IMG/VR virus record: IMGVR_UViG_3300031857_001238
Location: 1 to 25,578 of that record
Length of the DNA: 25,578 bases
Origin: a virus
Reading direction: 5' to 3' (one strand)
Part shown: piece after piece, positions 14,901-21,995 of the stretch
How positions within the stretch are numbered: the first letter of the stretch is position 1
How the letters are laid out: each line of letters starts with the position of its first letter
The notes under the pieces: generated by a model
Told to the model about the DNA's origin: nothing
Database searches by the model: none
What the model saw: only the letters and a program-made list of their open reading frames with translations
Made by a program: the position numbers and the translations under genes

Positions 14901-16781
14901 GACGATGTGGTGTTTGATTCGGCTTCTAACGCAACCGCATACACCGCTACGGTGAACGCCGTGACCGGCGGGATTCGGATGAAGGCTTTGACTATCGCTG
15001 GCCCAGCATCAGGAAACGTGACGCTGGCCGGATCGACTACAATTGATGGCATTCATGGCAACGTGACGCTGCCTGCAACGGGTTTGACGAGAACTTATAA
15101 CGGTCAAATCACGTTGACTGGATCAACGTCAGGCAAAACGCTGACGACTAATGGCGTGGCGCTTGCTTCTGCGATTACGGTTAACGGCGTCGGGTGCGAA
15201 TGGGCGCTGGGTAGCGCATTGAATACTGGGTCCAATACCTTGTCCATAACAAATGGGTTGTTTGACTGCGATATTTATAATTTATCAGTAAGTTTTCTTA
15301 TATCAGCATTTAACAATTCTAGAACTATTGATTTAGGCTCTTCTACAGTTACAGTAAGCGGCACTGGCACAACATCTGGATTTGGTTCTACAGAAACCCA
15401 GAGAGCAAATCTAACATTTATAGCGGGCACATCTCAAATTAATTACACGAGTAGTACCACTGAAATTACAGGCAACAACCAAACCTTCTACAACGTTGCC
15501 TTCACCAGCACCTCCGCAGGCACCGTTACCATCAACGGCGCGAACAGTTTCAATAACCTGTCATTTACCGGCATCACCTCTGCTGGCCTGAAGATCATCT
15601 CCATCACCGCCAACCAAACCATTACCGGCACTCTAACCCTTTCCGCTGGCACTAACGCCACGATGCGGCACTTTGTCCGTTCCGACACCCTCGGAACGAC
15701 CCGCACCCTGACCTGCCCCGCCGTCAGCATGACCGACGTAGACTTCCGTGACATCACAATTGCAGGTGCTGCGGCTCCTGCTTCGGGTACGAGGATCGGG
15801 GACTGCAAGGGGAACAGCGGGATTACGTTTACAGCAGCAGCGAACAAGTATTGGAACCTCGCCGGAAACAACAACTGGTCTGCTACGGCTTGGGCCACAT
15901 CGAGCGGGGGTTCTCCGTCTGTCAACAACTTCCCTCTGGCCCAAGATACCTGCATCTTTGAATCGACCAGCCCCGGTACAGGTGCTACGACGACAATCAA
16001 CGCAGCCTACAACATCGGCACGATAGATATGTCGGCGCGTACCGGCAACACGATGACCTTGGCGTCTAGTGCAACAGTCAACGTATATGGAAATTGGATA
16101 AATGGCACCGGAACGACAATGAGCGGGGGTGGTGGGTTCATTTTTTCTGGAAGAGGAAGTCAAACCATTACCAGCGCCGGAAAATCGTTTGCACAAACAA
16201 TAACTACAAATAGTCCTTCTGGATCTGTAACATTACAAGACGCAATCGGTAGTTCTCAGTCGTTAATAATAACAACTGGAACTTTTGATGCAGGTTCTTA
16301 CAATGTCACAACACCAGATGTAACTTCAAGTGGATCTAATACAAGAACTGTTGCTATAGGATCTGGAACATGGACTCTCTCCGGGTCAGCTGACGTTTGG
16401 AACGTAACCTCAACTGGGCTTACCGTTACAGGCACAGGCACGATCAGCCTAACCTCTGGTTCTGCTAAAAATTTTCGTGGCGGCGGCATCGCCTACACCA
16501 ACATCACCCTCAACCAAGGCGGTGCTGGCACTCTGACGATCGTCGGCAACAACACCTTCAAGGACATTACTAATACTTATAAAGCAACCGGCGCGACCAA
16601 CATCACCCTAGGCACGACCACCCAGCGCGTATCTCAGTGGACGGCGGCAGGCGAGGCAGGGCGGGTGCTGACGGTTCAGGGGACTTCAGCCAGTTCTCCA
16701 GCAACTCTGGTTCATACCGGAGGTGGTGATATATCGGTAGACTATCTCACCATTACAGGTGTGAGAGCATATCCGCTATGA
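11901..16781 (+). CDS. Giant repetitive beta-rich fibre/adhesin-like protein (1626 residues)
   Basis: Very long Thr/Ser/Gly/Asn-rich protein, probably a beta-helical tail fibre, tailspike or surface adhesin. It consists of modules of about 340 residues, each opened by a W-rich header: ARFWVGGSGTWS (residue 4), KTVYWNLAVGGNWSA (283), KTVYWNLAGAQNWSA (620), RYWVGGTGNWSDTARW (969) and KYWNLAGNNNWSA (1316), usually followed by NNFPLAQDT. Two kinds of module body are present: one ending DFRDITIAG-like (after headers 1, 2 and 4) and one containing GSGTWT(V/L)SG and LGTTTQ (after headers 3 and 5). No signal peptide and no catalytic residues are evident. AAAGG lies seven bases before the ATG. The frame stops in the middle of a module that appears to continue, in another frame, in the next gene. 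Confidence 0.85.
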   Translation: MAARFWVGGSGTWSTTNTTNWSATSGGAGGASVPGASDDVTIDGNSGSPTITTNYNASVISVTINAAAATLSLGGTLTCSGAITLTAGTFTTNNNAVTATQLSSSNSNTRTINLGSSTVTLSSTAPISFGTNTNLTFNAGTSTIVCSSTGATFTGGPATSQGVTFYNVSFTATPVGTHSFEAINTFNNLSITAPNTAGIRQVTFQARQTINGTLSTTGTAGNRRVWFRGVTYGIAQTLTINSAPSLTDADFRDIYVIGTAAPISGTRIGDLRGIRGITASTPKTVYWNLAVGGNWSANAWAASSGGAVSTDNFPLAQDTAVIENTGLNTSATVSLDNAVPYTGTITMSTRTNAMTLNVSAGAFIVYGNWINGSGPTVSGSAPIFSGRNTQTITSAGKTMSIGIVVDTYGGTVELADALSVGSNTLTVTNGTFDTKNYNVTAGSFSAATTNVSEITLGSSTVTLSGTSPITFSLNNTFTFNAGTSQINLTSISNSSFAGGQKVFYNVSYTGTSAVTHTITVSNTYNNLTFTAPASAGLTQVSSQSNQTITGTLTVAGASPVRRIFVQSNTLGTTRTLTVGTLSATDCDFRDITIAGTAAGSSPTRAGDCGGNSGITFPAPKTVYWNLAGAQNWSADGWATSSGGSPATNNFPLAQDTAVFDNTGSVTGTITINAAWNIGTFDASARTSAMTLTTSTNLPFVYGDWKFGTGVTSSSTTGTITFAKRGTQTITSNGVQFGCPVRIDCVTGTAQLADAFSTISDRRLEIWSGTFDAVTYNVTTGQVGLTFISGFTGARTLKMGSGTWTVSGTGNIWGDGGFNTAFFTFYKGTANIVLSDTSTSARTFNGGILSYNKLTIGGATGTSTLTITDNNQFTELASTKTVAHTIALGTTTQTFGAWTVTGTAGNVVTLTGTGTAHLLAGACTSGIDYLAMGSIGFAATSPGEFYAGANSTGTAAAPVYRTAKPADSTRYWVGGTGNWSDTARWSTSSGGASGAAVPRSHDDVVFDSASNATAYTATVNAVTGGIRMKALTIAGPASGNVTLAGSTTIDGIHGNVTLPATGLTRTYNGQITLTGSTSGKTLTTNGVALASAITVNGVGCEWALGSALNTGSNTLSITNGLFDCDIYNLSVSFLISAFNNSRTIDLGSSTVTVSGTGTTSGFGSTETQRANLTFIAGTSQINYTSSTTEITGNNQTFYNVAFTSTSAGTVTINGANSFNNLSFTGITSAGLKIISITANQTITGTLTLSAGTNATMRHFVRSDTLGTTRTLTCPAVSMTDVDFRDITIAGAAAPASGTRIGDCKGNSGITFTAAANKYWNLAGNNNWSATAWATSSGGSPSVNNFPLAQDTCIFESTSPGTGATTTINAAYNIGTIDMSARTGNTMTLASSATVNVYGNWINGTGTTMSGGGGFIFSGRGSQTITSAGKSFAQTITTNSPSGSVTLQDAIGSSQSLIITTGTFDAGSYNVTTPDVTSSGSNTRTVAIGSGTWTLSGSADVWNVTSTGLTVTGTGTISLTSGSAKNFRGGGIAYTNITLNQGGAGTLTIVGNNTFKDITNTYKATGATNITLGTTTQRVSQWTAAGEAGRVLTVQGTSASSPATLVHTGGGDISVDYLTITGVRAYPL
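11910..15980 (+). repeat. Five ~1-kb protein-coding modules with W-rich headers
   Basis: Degenerate direct repeats. Header blocks begin at about 11910, 12747, 13758, 14805 and 15846, giving spacings of roughly 840, 1010, 1050 and 1040 bases. Headers 2, 3 and 5 are closely alike (YWNLA, NWSA, SSGG, NNFPLAQDT); headers 1 and 4 form a second type (WVGG, then ASDDV or SHDDV). Nucleotide conservation is best in the GC-rich parts of the modules. Confidence 0.8.
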
Positions 16782-17752
16782 CTTGGTACGCTGGTTCAAA
16801 CTCAACCAATAACGGAAGCCTCGGATGGAGGTTTGAGGCTCCGGGTGGTGGTGGCGTTACTGTTAACGTCACCGGAGTTTCTGCAACTGGTAATCTTGGG
16901 ACGGTTACGGTTGCGCTAGTTACACCAGTTCCAGTTACCGGAGTCTTTGCCACAGGTCAAATTGGTAACGTAAATGTTACTGGAAAAGCCAATGTTGTTT
17001 TGACCGGAGTATTTGCGACCGGACAACTTGGTAGCGTTACCGTACAAATTGCAAAGATAGTTCCGGTCACGGGCGTATCGGCTTCTGGGCAACTTGGTTC
17101 CGTATCTGTATCAGGCAAAGCAGTAGTTGCTGCCACAGGAGTTAGTGCAACTGGTGCACTAGGATCGGTTACTGTCTCTGCTGGTCAGGGTGTAAACGTA
17201 TCTCTTACTGGAGTCTCCGCAACCGGATCAATTGGTTCTGTCACTGTAATCCAGAATCAAGGGGTAAACGTATCTCTGACTGGTGTGTCAGCGACAGGAA
17301 CGCTCGGAAACGAGACTGTTGTCGCAAAGGCAAACACTGCGCTAACAGGTGTTTCTGCTGTTGGGCAAGTTGGATCTGTCACCGTCACTGCTGATGCTGT
17401 TGTCGTTACGACCGGAGTACAAGCTACAGGGCAAACGGGTACAGTCAGAATTCTGGTTGTCATTCCTGTCACTGGGGTACAGGGGACGACTGCGCTTGGC
17501 ACGATTACCCTAGAAACGAACAACTACATCGATGTGTCTGGGTTGCAGGGCACAACGCAGTTGGGGTCTGTTTCGTTGTTGGGCGTATGGTCAATCCCGG
17601 ATGAGGGAGCTAACACTTGGGCCGACTCTGTTCCGGGTGGAAACGCATGGACTGAAAACGCTTCTGGAAGTAATATCTGGTCTGAAACATCAATTGATTC
17701 AAATGTTTGGACCGACAAGTCAACGCAATCGAATAACTGGACCGTCCAATGA
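16778..17752 (+). CDS. Repeat protein, probable detached C-terminus of the giant fibre
   Basis: A 324-residue protein in three parts. (1) Residues 1-22, MTWYAGSNSTNNGSLGWRFE, match the end of a module of the upstream protein, where EFYAGANST follows DYLAMGS; the upstream frame stops right after the equivalent DYLTITG. (2) Residues about 32-267 hold eleven copies of a 20- to 27-residue repeat with core TGVSATGxLGSVTV. (3) The C-terminus carries six tryptophans at residues 271, 281, 291, 301, 311 and 321, exactly ten apart, mostly as N-x-W-(S/T/A)-(D/E). Start ATG overlaps the fibre stop (ATGA), end overlaps the next gene (ATGA). Likely a virion fibre component; no function can be named. Confidence 0.78.
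   Translation: MTWYAGSNSTNNGSLGWRFEAPGGGGVTVNVTGVSATGNLGTVTVALVTPVPVTGVFATGQIGNVNVTGKANVVLTGVFATGQLGSVTVQIAKIVPVTGVSASGQLGSVSVSGKAVVAATGVSATGALGSVTVSAGQGVNVSLTGVSATGSIGSVTVIQNQGVNVSLTGVSATGTLGNETVVAKANTALTGVSAVGQVGSVTVTADAVVVTTGVQATGQTGTVRILVVIPVTGVQGTTALGTITLETNNYIDVSGLQGTTQLGSVSLLGVWSIPDEGANTWADSVPGGNAWTENASGSNIWSETSIDSNVWTDKSTQSNNWTVQ
16871..17578 (+). repeat. Eleven TGVSATGxLGSVTV-type repeats
   Basis: Protein-level tandem array with unit cores GVSATGNLGTVTV, GVFATGQIGNVNV, GVFATGQLGSVTV, GVSASGQLGSVSV, GVSATGALGSVTV, GVSATGSIGSVTV, GVSATGTLGNETV, GVSAVGQVGSVTV, GVQATGQTGTVRI, GVQGTTALGTITL and GLQGTTQLGSVSL. Two neighbouring units share the longer block QGVNVSLTGVSATG. The last two units drift toward GTTxLG. 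Confidence 0.88.
17582..17740 (+). repeat. Six tryptophan decad repeats (30-base period)
   Basis: The codon triplets GVW, NTW, NAW, NIW, NVW and NNW begin at 17582, 17612, 17642, 17672, 17702 and 17732, an exact 30-base spacing. Nucleotide sequence between copies is diverged, so the period is kept by selection on the protein, not by recent duplication. Confidence 0.85.
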
Positions 17753-19170
17753 GAATCGCATTTGGCAAGTGGACACCTGATAGACCCGGAGTCGCCGGAG
17801 GATTGACCGAGGCGCTTAACTGTCTTCCGGTCGCTATGGGCTATGGTCCTCTGCCATCCAATGCCAACTTGTCCTCAACTGCATCAGAAAGCCTTCTGAC
17901 GAGTTTTGTCGGGAGATTGGGTACAACCACCACCCTGTTCGGTGCAGGCTCTACAAAGCTGTTTAAGTTCGATCCTACTGACTCGTCTATGGATGACGTA
18001 AGTCGGACCGCTTCTGCTTACTCTACGACGACACTCTGGACTACTGCACAGTTTGGTTCTGTTGTACTGGCTGCTAATGGGATAGACAAGATCCAAGCGT
18101 GGGACATGGGTTCAAGCACTGCATTCGCGGATGTTGCTGCTGCTGCTCCCACTGCTCAGTTTGTGACGGTTGTCCGTGATTTCGTAGTTGCTGCCAAGAC
18201 TGCAAGCGAGATTTCGACGATATATTGGTCTGACATTAACGACGAGACAGACTGGACTCCTGGTGCTGGTAGTCAATCTGACTCCCAGGTGATACCTGAT
18301 GGCGGTGAGATCCGTGGTCTGACGGGTGGTGAGTTTGGTGTCGTCCTGTTGGAACGAGCGATTGCGCGGATGACTTACATCGGATCTCCGCTCTTCTTTC
18401 AGTTTGATGTTATCGTTAGGAATTTAGGCTGTTATGAGTCTCGTTCTGTGGTGCAGAGTGGTCCTCTGACCTACTTCTTGAGCGATGATGGGTTCTTTGT
18501 GACGGATGGGCAGACGGTCAAGCCAATCGGGAATGAGGTGGTTGATCGGTGGTTTTATGCTAACGCCGATCCTGCACAGTTCGACAAGATGTCTGCTGCT
18601 GTTGATCCGGTGAACAAGGTAGTGGTCTGGTGCTTCCGGGATATTTTCAACGTCCAGAAGGTGTTGATTTACAACTACGCTGTGGACAAATGGAGTCATG
18701 GACAAACGACCGCTGATTATGTTTCAACACTTGCCACTGCCAGTTATACGCTGGAGCAGCTTGCAAATGTCTCAGCAAGCCTGGATGCTCTGCCAGAATC
18801 CCTTGATTCCCGGCTATGGGCTGGCGGCAAGTTGGTGCTCGGTGGTGTTACGGCAAGCCGTCTGGTGACATTTGGTGGTGCCAATCAAACCGCTGTTCTG
18901 ACTTCTGGTGATATAGAAGCCGAAAACACAGAGACGATCCTGACGCTTGCTAGACCCATCGTGGACAATGGGTCTGCCACAGTTCAAGTTGCGTCTCGAT
19001 ACCGTCTGGACGGCAATTTAAGCTATTCCACTGCTGTTGCTGCTGATAGCGAGAATCGCATCCCATTGAGGTCGAGAGGAAAGTATCATCGGGTGTCACT
19101 GACTCCCACTGGAACTTGGAACACTGCTGTCGGTGTCGATGTTGACATCAAGACTGTCGGTGGTCGCTGA
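17749..19170 (+). CDS. Putative neck/nozzle protein (P22 gp10 stabilisation-like)
   Basis: A 473-residue beta-rich protein without membrane segments. The start MRIAFGKWTPDRPGVAGGLT, then EALNCLPVAMGYGPLP and LFGAGSTKLFKFD, matches a family of podovirus proteins usually described as tail stabilisation proteins (P22 gp10-like), which plug the neck below the adaptor. Internal blocks such as GGEIRGLTGGEFGVVLLER, LSDDGFFVTDGQTVKPIGNE and RSRGKYHRVSLTP are consistent with a propeller-like fold. The role is inferred from this resemblance and from its order after the adaptor; structural comparison would be needed to separate nozzle from fibre-connector functions. ATGA overlap upstream, TGATG junction downstream. 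Confidence 0.65.
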   Translation: MRIAFGKWTPDRPGVAGGLTEALNCLPVAMGYGPLPSNANLSSTASESLLTSFVGRLGTTTTLFGAGSTKLFKFDPTDSSMDDVSRTASAYSTTTLWTTAQFGSVVLAANGIDKIQAWDMGSSTAFADVAAAAPTAQFVTVVRDFVVAAKTASEISTIYWSDINDETDWTPGAGSQSDSQVIPDGGEIRGLTGGEFGVVLLERAIARMTYIGSPLFFQFDVIVRNLGCYESRSVVQSGPLTYFLSDDGFFVTDGQTVKPIGNEVVDRWFYANADPAQFDKMSAAVDPVNKVVVWCFRDIFNVQKVLIYNYAVDKWSHGQTTADYVSTLATASYTLEQLANVSASLDALPESLDSRLWAGGKLVLGGVTASRLVTFGGANQTAVLTSGDIEAENTETILTLARPIVDNGSATVQVASRYRLDGNLSYSTAVAADSENRIPLRSRGKYHRVSLTPTGTWNTAVGVDVDIKTVGGR

Positions 19171-19949
19171 TGTTTCGTAGACTTCCACAGCAGGGTGGGA
19201 CGCCTCGGGATGTGTCCGAAATCGTCAACCGCATCCTTGACGGGAAGATCAACTCTGTCGGTCTGATCACCCTTGCTACGGGTAACGCAACCAGCACGAC
19301 GTTATTCGATGAGCGGATCAGCGAAGACAGCATCATCCTGTTCGCGCCATACTCTGCTGCTGCTGCTGCGGATGACATCCCCTACGGAGCGTTTCAGGAC
19401 TCCACAGACCAGTCTGCGACGACGACGGTAGATGCCTATGCAATGAAGTTTGGCACGACGGACTTCAGCAATGGAGTGACCGTCAGCAATAACTCTCGCA
19501 TCAATGTCAAAAGCCCTGGAATTTACGATCTCCAGTTCAGCGCACAATTCGCAAACGCTGACTCTCAGATTCAAGACGTAGATATTTGGTTCAGAAAAAA
19601 CGGCACAGACATTGCCAACAGTAATAGCAGATATTCCGTTCCTAATAAACACGGGTCTATCAACGGTCACTTGATTGCTGCGTTGAATTTTTATATTGAT
19701 CTTGTTGCGAACGATTACGTTGAAATAATGTGGGCGACAACTAACATATCTGTCACGTTAGAGCAGTTGCCAACACAGACCAGCCCAACAAGACCAGCAA
19801 CTCCATCCGTAATTGCTACTATCAACATGGTGTCTGAATCTTCAACGTCTGATGTGTACACATCGAACCAGACGCAAGGTCAGGCAACCGTCAATCATTT
19901 TGCAAACAGTACGGCAGACAAAACATATAGGTATGTGATTCTTGGATAG
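19170..19949 (+). CDS. Fibre protein with C1q/TNF-like jelly-roll domain
   Basis: A 259-residue predicted virion fibre or decoration protein. The N-terminal part (residues 1-65) includes VNRILDGKINSVGLITL and ATSTTLFDERISEDSIILF, a segment common at the start of phage fibre-like proteins. The C-terminal part shows the strand order of a C1q/TNF-like jelly roll: NSRINVKSPGIYDLQFSAQF, VDIWFRKNGTDIANSNSR, LIAALNFYIDLVANDYVEI and MWATTNISVTLEQL. Such trimeric domains often bind glycans or cap fibres. The ATG shares one base with the upstream stop. No catalytic residues. Confidence 0.75.
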   Translation: MFRRLPQQGGTPRDVSEIVNRILDGKINSVGLITLATGNATSTTLFDERISEDSIILFAPYSAAAAADDIPYGAFQDSTDQSATTTVDAYAMKFGTTDFSNGVTVSNNSRINVKSPGIYDLQFSAQFANADSQIQDVDIWFRKNGTDIANSNSRYSVPNKHGSINGHLIAALNFYIDLVANDYVEIMWATTNISVTLEQLPTQTSPTRPATPSVIATINMVSESSTSDVYTSNQTQGQATVNHFANSTADKTYRYVILG

Positions 19950-20337
19950 AGTGTTTGTCGAGTCAAACAGTCTCAGATCGGTCTGGGATTATGTGCGGCA
20001 AGGTTTATTGGAAGTAAAAGAGGCGAGTTCTGAGCCTTGGATACCCGAGGATATATACGTTGACTGCTATACGTGTAAGTCAATGTTGTGGTTGATGGTA
20101 GAGGATGGTGTTCCGGTAGGGTTTGGTGTTTTGCAGCCGGTTGGCGATTCTGTGCATATTTGGGCAGGATATGGAAAGTTTCTGATGCAAGAAGGTTTCC
20201 GTCATGCAGAGGAAATTGCTAAATCGGGTGGTGCGCGTAGAATCACGTTTGAGTCAAATCGGCCGGGATGGTCAAAAATGGCTGAAAAATATGGATTTAA
20301 GCCCGTAAAATGGGTGAAAGAGGTGTCTAATGGGTAG
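19942..20337 (+). CDS. GNAT-like acetyltransferase domain protein
   Basis: A 131-residue protein resembling a short GNAT fold: a strand pair MLWLMVEDGVPVGFGVLQPV, a helix LMQEGFRHAEEIAKSGGA, a strand RRITFESNRPGW and the terminal MAEKYGFKPVKWVKEV, which is a typical GNAT end (xxxGFKxxxW). The acetyl-CoA loop (Q/R-x-x-G-x-G/A) is not clear, so catalytic activity is doubtful. Start uncertain: TTG at 19942 (overlapping the upstream stop) or GTG at 19951. It lies directly before genes for ejection-type proteins, the place where T7 encodes gp13, an internal virion protein of acetyltransferase ancestry; a virion role instead of an enzymatic one is possible. Confidence 0.7.
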   Translation: MDRVFVESNSLRSVWDYVRQGLLEVKEASSEPWIPEDIYVDCYTCKSMLWLMVEDGVPVGFGVLQPVGDSVHIWAGYGKFLMQEGFRHAEEIAKSGGARRITFESNRPGWSKMAEKYGFKPVKWVKEVSNG

Positions 20338-21478
20338 CAGATCGGGTACAACCCAGACCGAAAACCGCATTGATCCTAGGCTTGTTCCGTTTGTCGAGCA
20401 GGGTTTGTCCGGCGCTCAGAGCCTGTTTCAGACCGGACAGTTGCAATATCGAGATCCTGCTACGGGTGAAATGAAGGCAGGATATGTGCCGCAGTATTAC
20501 GGCGGTCAAACTTTTGTAGGACCGTCTCAGTATACCCAGCAGGCTATGGAAATGGCCGCACAAAGGGCGCAGGCTGGATCTCCGCTGGTGTCAGGCGCAC
20601 AGGGTGCTGTGGGGGCTGCTACGGGTTTCCAAGCTCCTGCTGGAAGTATGTTCGGCAACATCTACGGACAAGCCGGACAGGGTGCCGCTCCTGGGATGTA
20701 TCAGGACATCTACGGGAGAGCCGGTCAGGTTCAAGCAGATCAAACTGCTGGTGGCGCGTTTCTTGGAATGAACCCATTTCTACAAGCAACTTTTGAGGCT
20801 GCTTCCCGCCCGATCACTAGCCAGTTCCAACAACAGATTCAGAACATTCAATCTCAAGCATCTCGTGCTGGTCGGTTTGGATCTGCTGCACAGGGACAAC
20901 TCCAGGCAGGCGCTGCTGAATCTCTCGCTGCGAATCTGTCCGGTCTAGGTGAGCGTCTTGGGTTTGCTGGGTATCAGCAGGAGCGCCAACTCCAAGAAGC
21001 TGCGCTCAATCGACAGCAACAGGCTCAACAGCAAGCACTTATTAACCAACTTGCAGCCGCTGGTGGATTGGGACAGACACAGGCACAGCAATTCAATACT
21101 CAGTTGCAAGCAGCACAGGGGTTGACTGGTGCTGAACAAGGTGCGGCAAATGTTCGTCTGGCTGCTGCTCAGTTGGCACCGTCTCTTGCATCTCAGGATT
21201 ATGCCGACATTCAGCGTCTGTTGCAGGTTGGACAGATGGGTGAACAGTACCAGCAGCAGGAAGTTCAGGACCAGATCAACAGGTTCAATTATCAACAGCA
21301 AGCTCCGTTCAGGGCGCTTCAGCAATATCTGTCGTTCATCGGGGGCGTACCTGCTGGATCGCAACAGGTTGCCCCGGAATACACGAATCCTGCTGCTACT
21401 GCCCTGGGTGGTGCTGCGCTGATTAGCGCGTTCAACAGGCCACAAGCGAATCTTGGAATGACTGCACAAGGGACTTAA
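20330..21478 (+). CDS. Putative internal virion/ejection protein, Ala/Gln-rich
   Basis: A 382-residue protein composed mainly of Ala, Gln and Gly. It has an N-terminal segment DPRLVPFVEQGLSGAQSLF, a loop-rich centre (TFVGPSQYTQQAMEMAAQ), and a helical region with long Gln runs (about residues 165-320, for example YQQERQLQEAALNRQQQA). This composition and its place between tail genes and fibre are typical of podovirus proteins packed in the head and ejected with DNA; it also resembles tape-like or DNA-transfer proteins. No membrane helix is strong. The start overlaps the GNAT gene by eight bases. Sequence alone does not show whether it forms a channel. Confidence 0.72.
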   Translation: MGSRSGTTQTENRIDPRLVPFVEQGLSGAQSLFQTGQLQYRDPATGEMKAGYVPQYYGGQTFVGPSQYTQQAMEMAAQRAQAGSPLVSGAQGAVGAATGFQAPAGSMFGNIYGQAGQGAAPGMYQDIYGRAGQVQADQTAGGAFLGMNPFLQATFEAASRPITSQFQQQIQNIQSQASRAGRFGSAAQGQLQAGAAESLAANLSGLGERLGFAGYQQERQLQEAALNRQQQAQQQALINQLAAAGGLGQTQAQQFNTQLQAAQGLTGAEQGAANVRLAAAQLAPSLASQDYADIQRLLQVGQMGEQYQQQEVQDQINRFNYQQQAPFRALQQYLSFIGGVPAGSQQVAPEYTNPAATALGGAALISAFNRPQANLGMTAQGT

Positions 21479-21479
21479 C

Positions 21480-21995
21480 ATGGCTGATCCAGTAACCCTT
21501 GCAATGGTTGGCGCTGCTGCTGGCGCTGTCACAAACAAAAAAGACCCGCTGAAGGGCGCTCTTTTGGGAGCTACTTTAGGTGGTGTTGGGGGTGCTGTAG
21601 CCCCTGGATTGTTGGGTGGTGGCGCAGCATCAACCGCTGGTGGATTCATCCCGGCGGCGGCTGCTGAGACTCAATTGGCTGCTGCTCCTGCGTCTGCAAT
21701 GTCTGGGTTATTGGGTAAAGCCACATCTACACCTGTGTTGATGGCTGGGGCGCAATTGGCTGGGGCAATGACTCCACAGCAAGCTCAAACAGCACCAATA
21801 CAACCGTCTCAGGCCAAACCTGTAAACATTGCCTTCCAACCTGTACCCATCTCTCAACGTGTTGTAGGTCCGTTGGAGTTCATGCGACAGGACGAGGAGC
21901 AACAACTGGGTGCATTCGATGTACCTGGGTTGCTGTTTGAACGGATGATGCCTGGATACAGTGTAGGCGAGTATCGTCCCGCTAGGAGAATGTAA
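21480..21995 (+). CDS. Glycine-zipper protein, putative ejection/membrane-active component
   Basis: A 171-residue protein whose first 60 residues are almost entirely Gly, Ala, Val, Leu and Thr (VTLAMVGAAAGAVTNKK, then GALLGATLGGVGGAVAPGLL) with many G-x-x-x-G/A spacings, the glycine-zipper pattern of membrane-inserting helices. The second half is Gln/Pro-rich and soluble-looking and ends VGEYRPARRM. A role in forming a conduit across the host membrane during DNA entry is a reasonable inference; it could instead be a small scaffold. It starts one base after the previous stop and its TAA overlaps the next ATG. Confidence 0.65.
   Translation: MADPVTLAMVGAAAGAVTNKKDPLKGALLGATLGGVGGAVAPGLLGGGAASTAGGFIPAAAAETQLAAAPASAMSGLLGKATSTPVLMAGAQLAGAMTPQQAQTAPIQPSQAKPVNIAFQPVPISQRVVGPLEFMRQDEEQQLGAFDVPGLLFERMMPGYSVGEYRPARRM

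Noticed and set aside
16871-17578. CRISPR-like array suggested by regular repeats
   Set aside because: The repeats are in frame, diverged at third positions and coding; there are no identical direct repeats with unique spacers.
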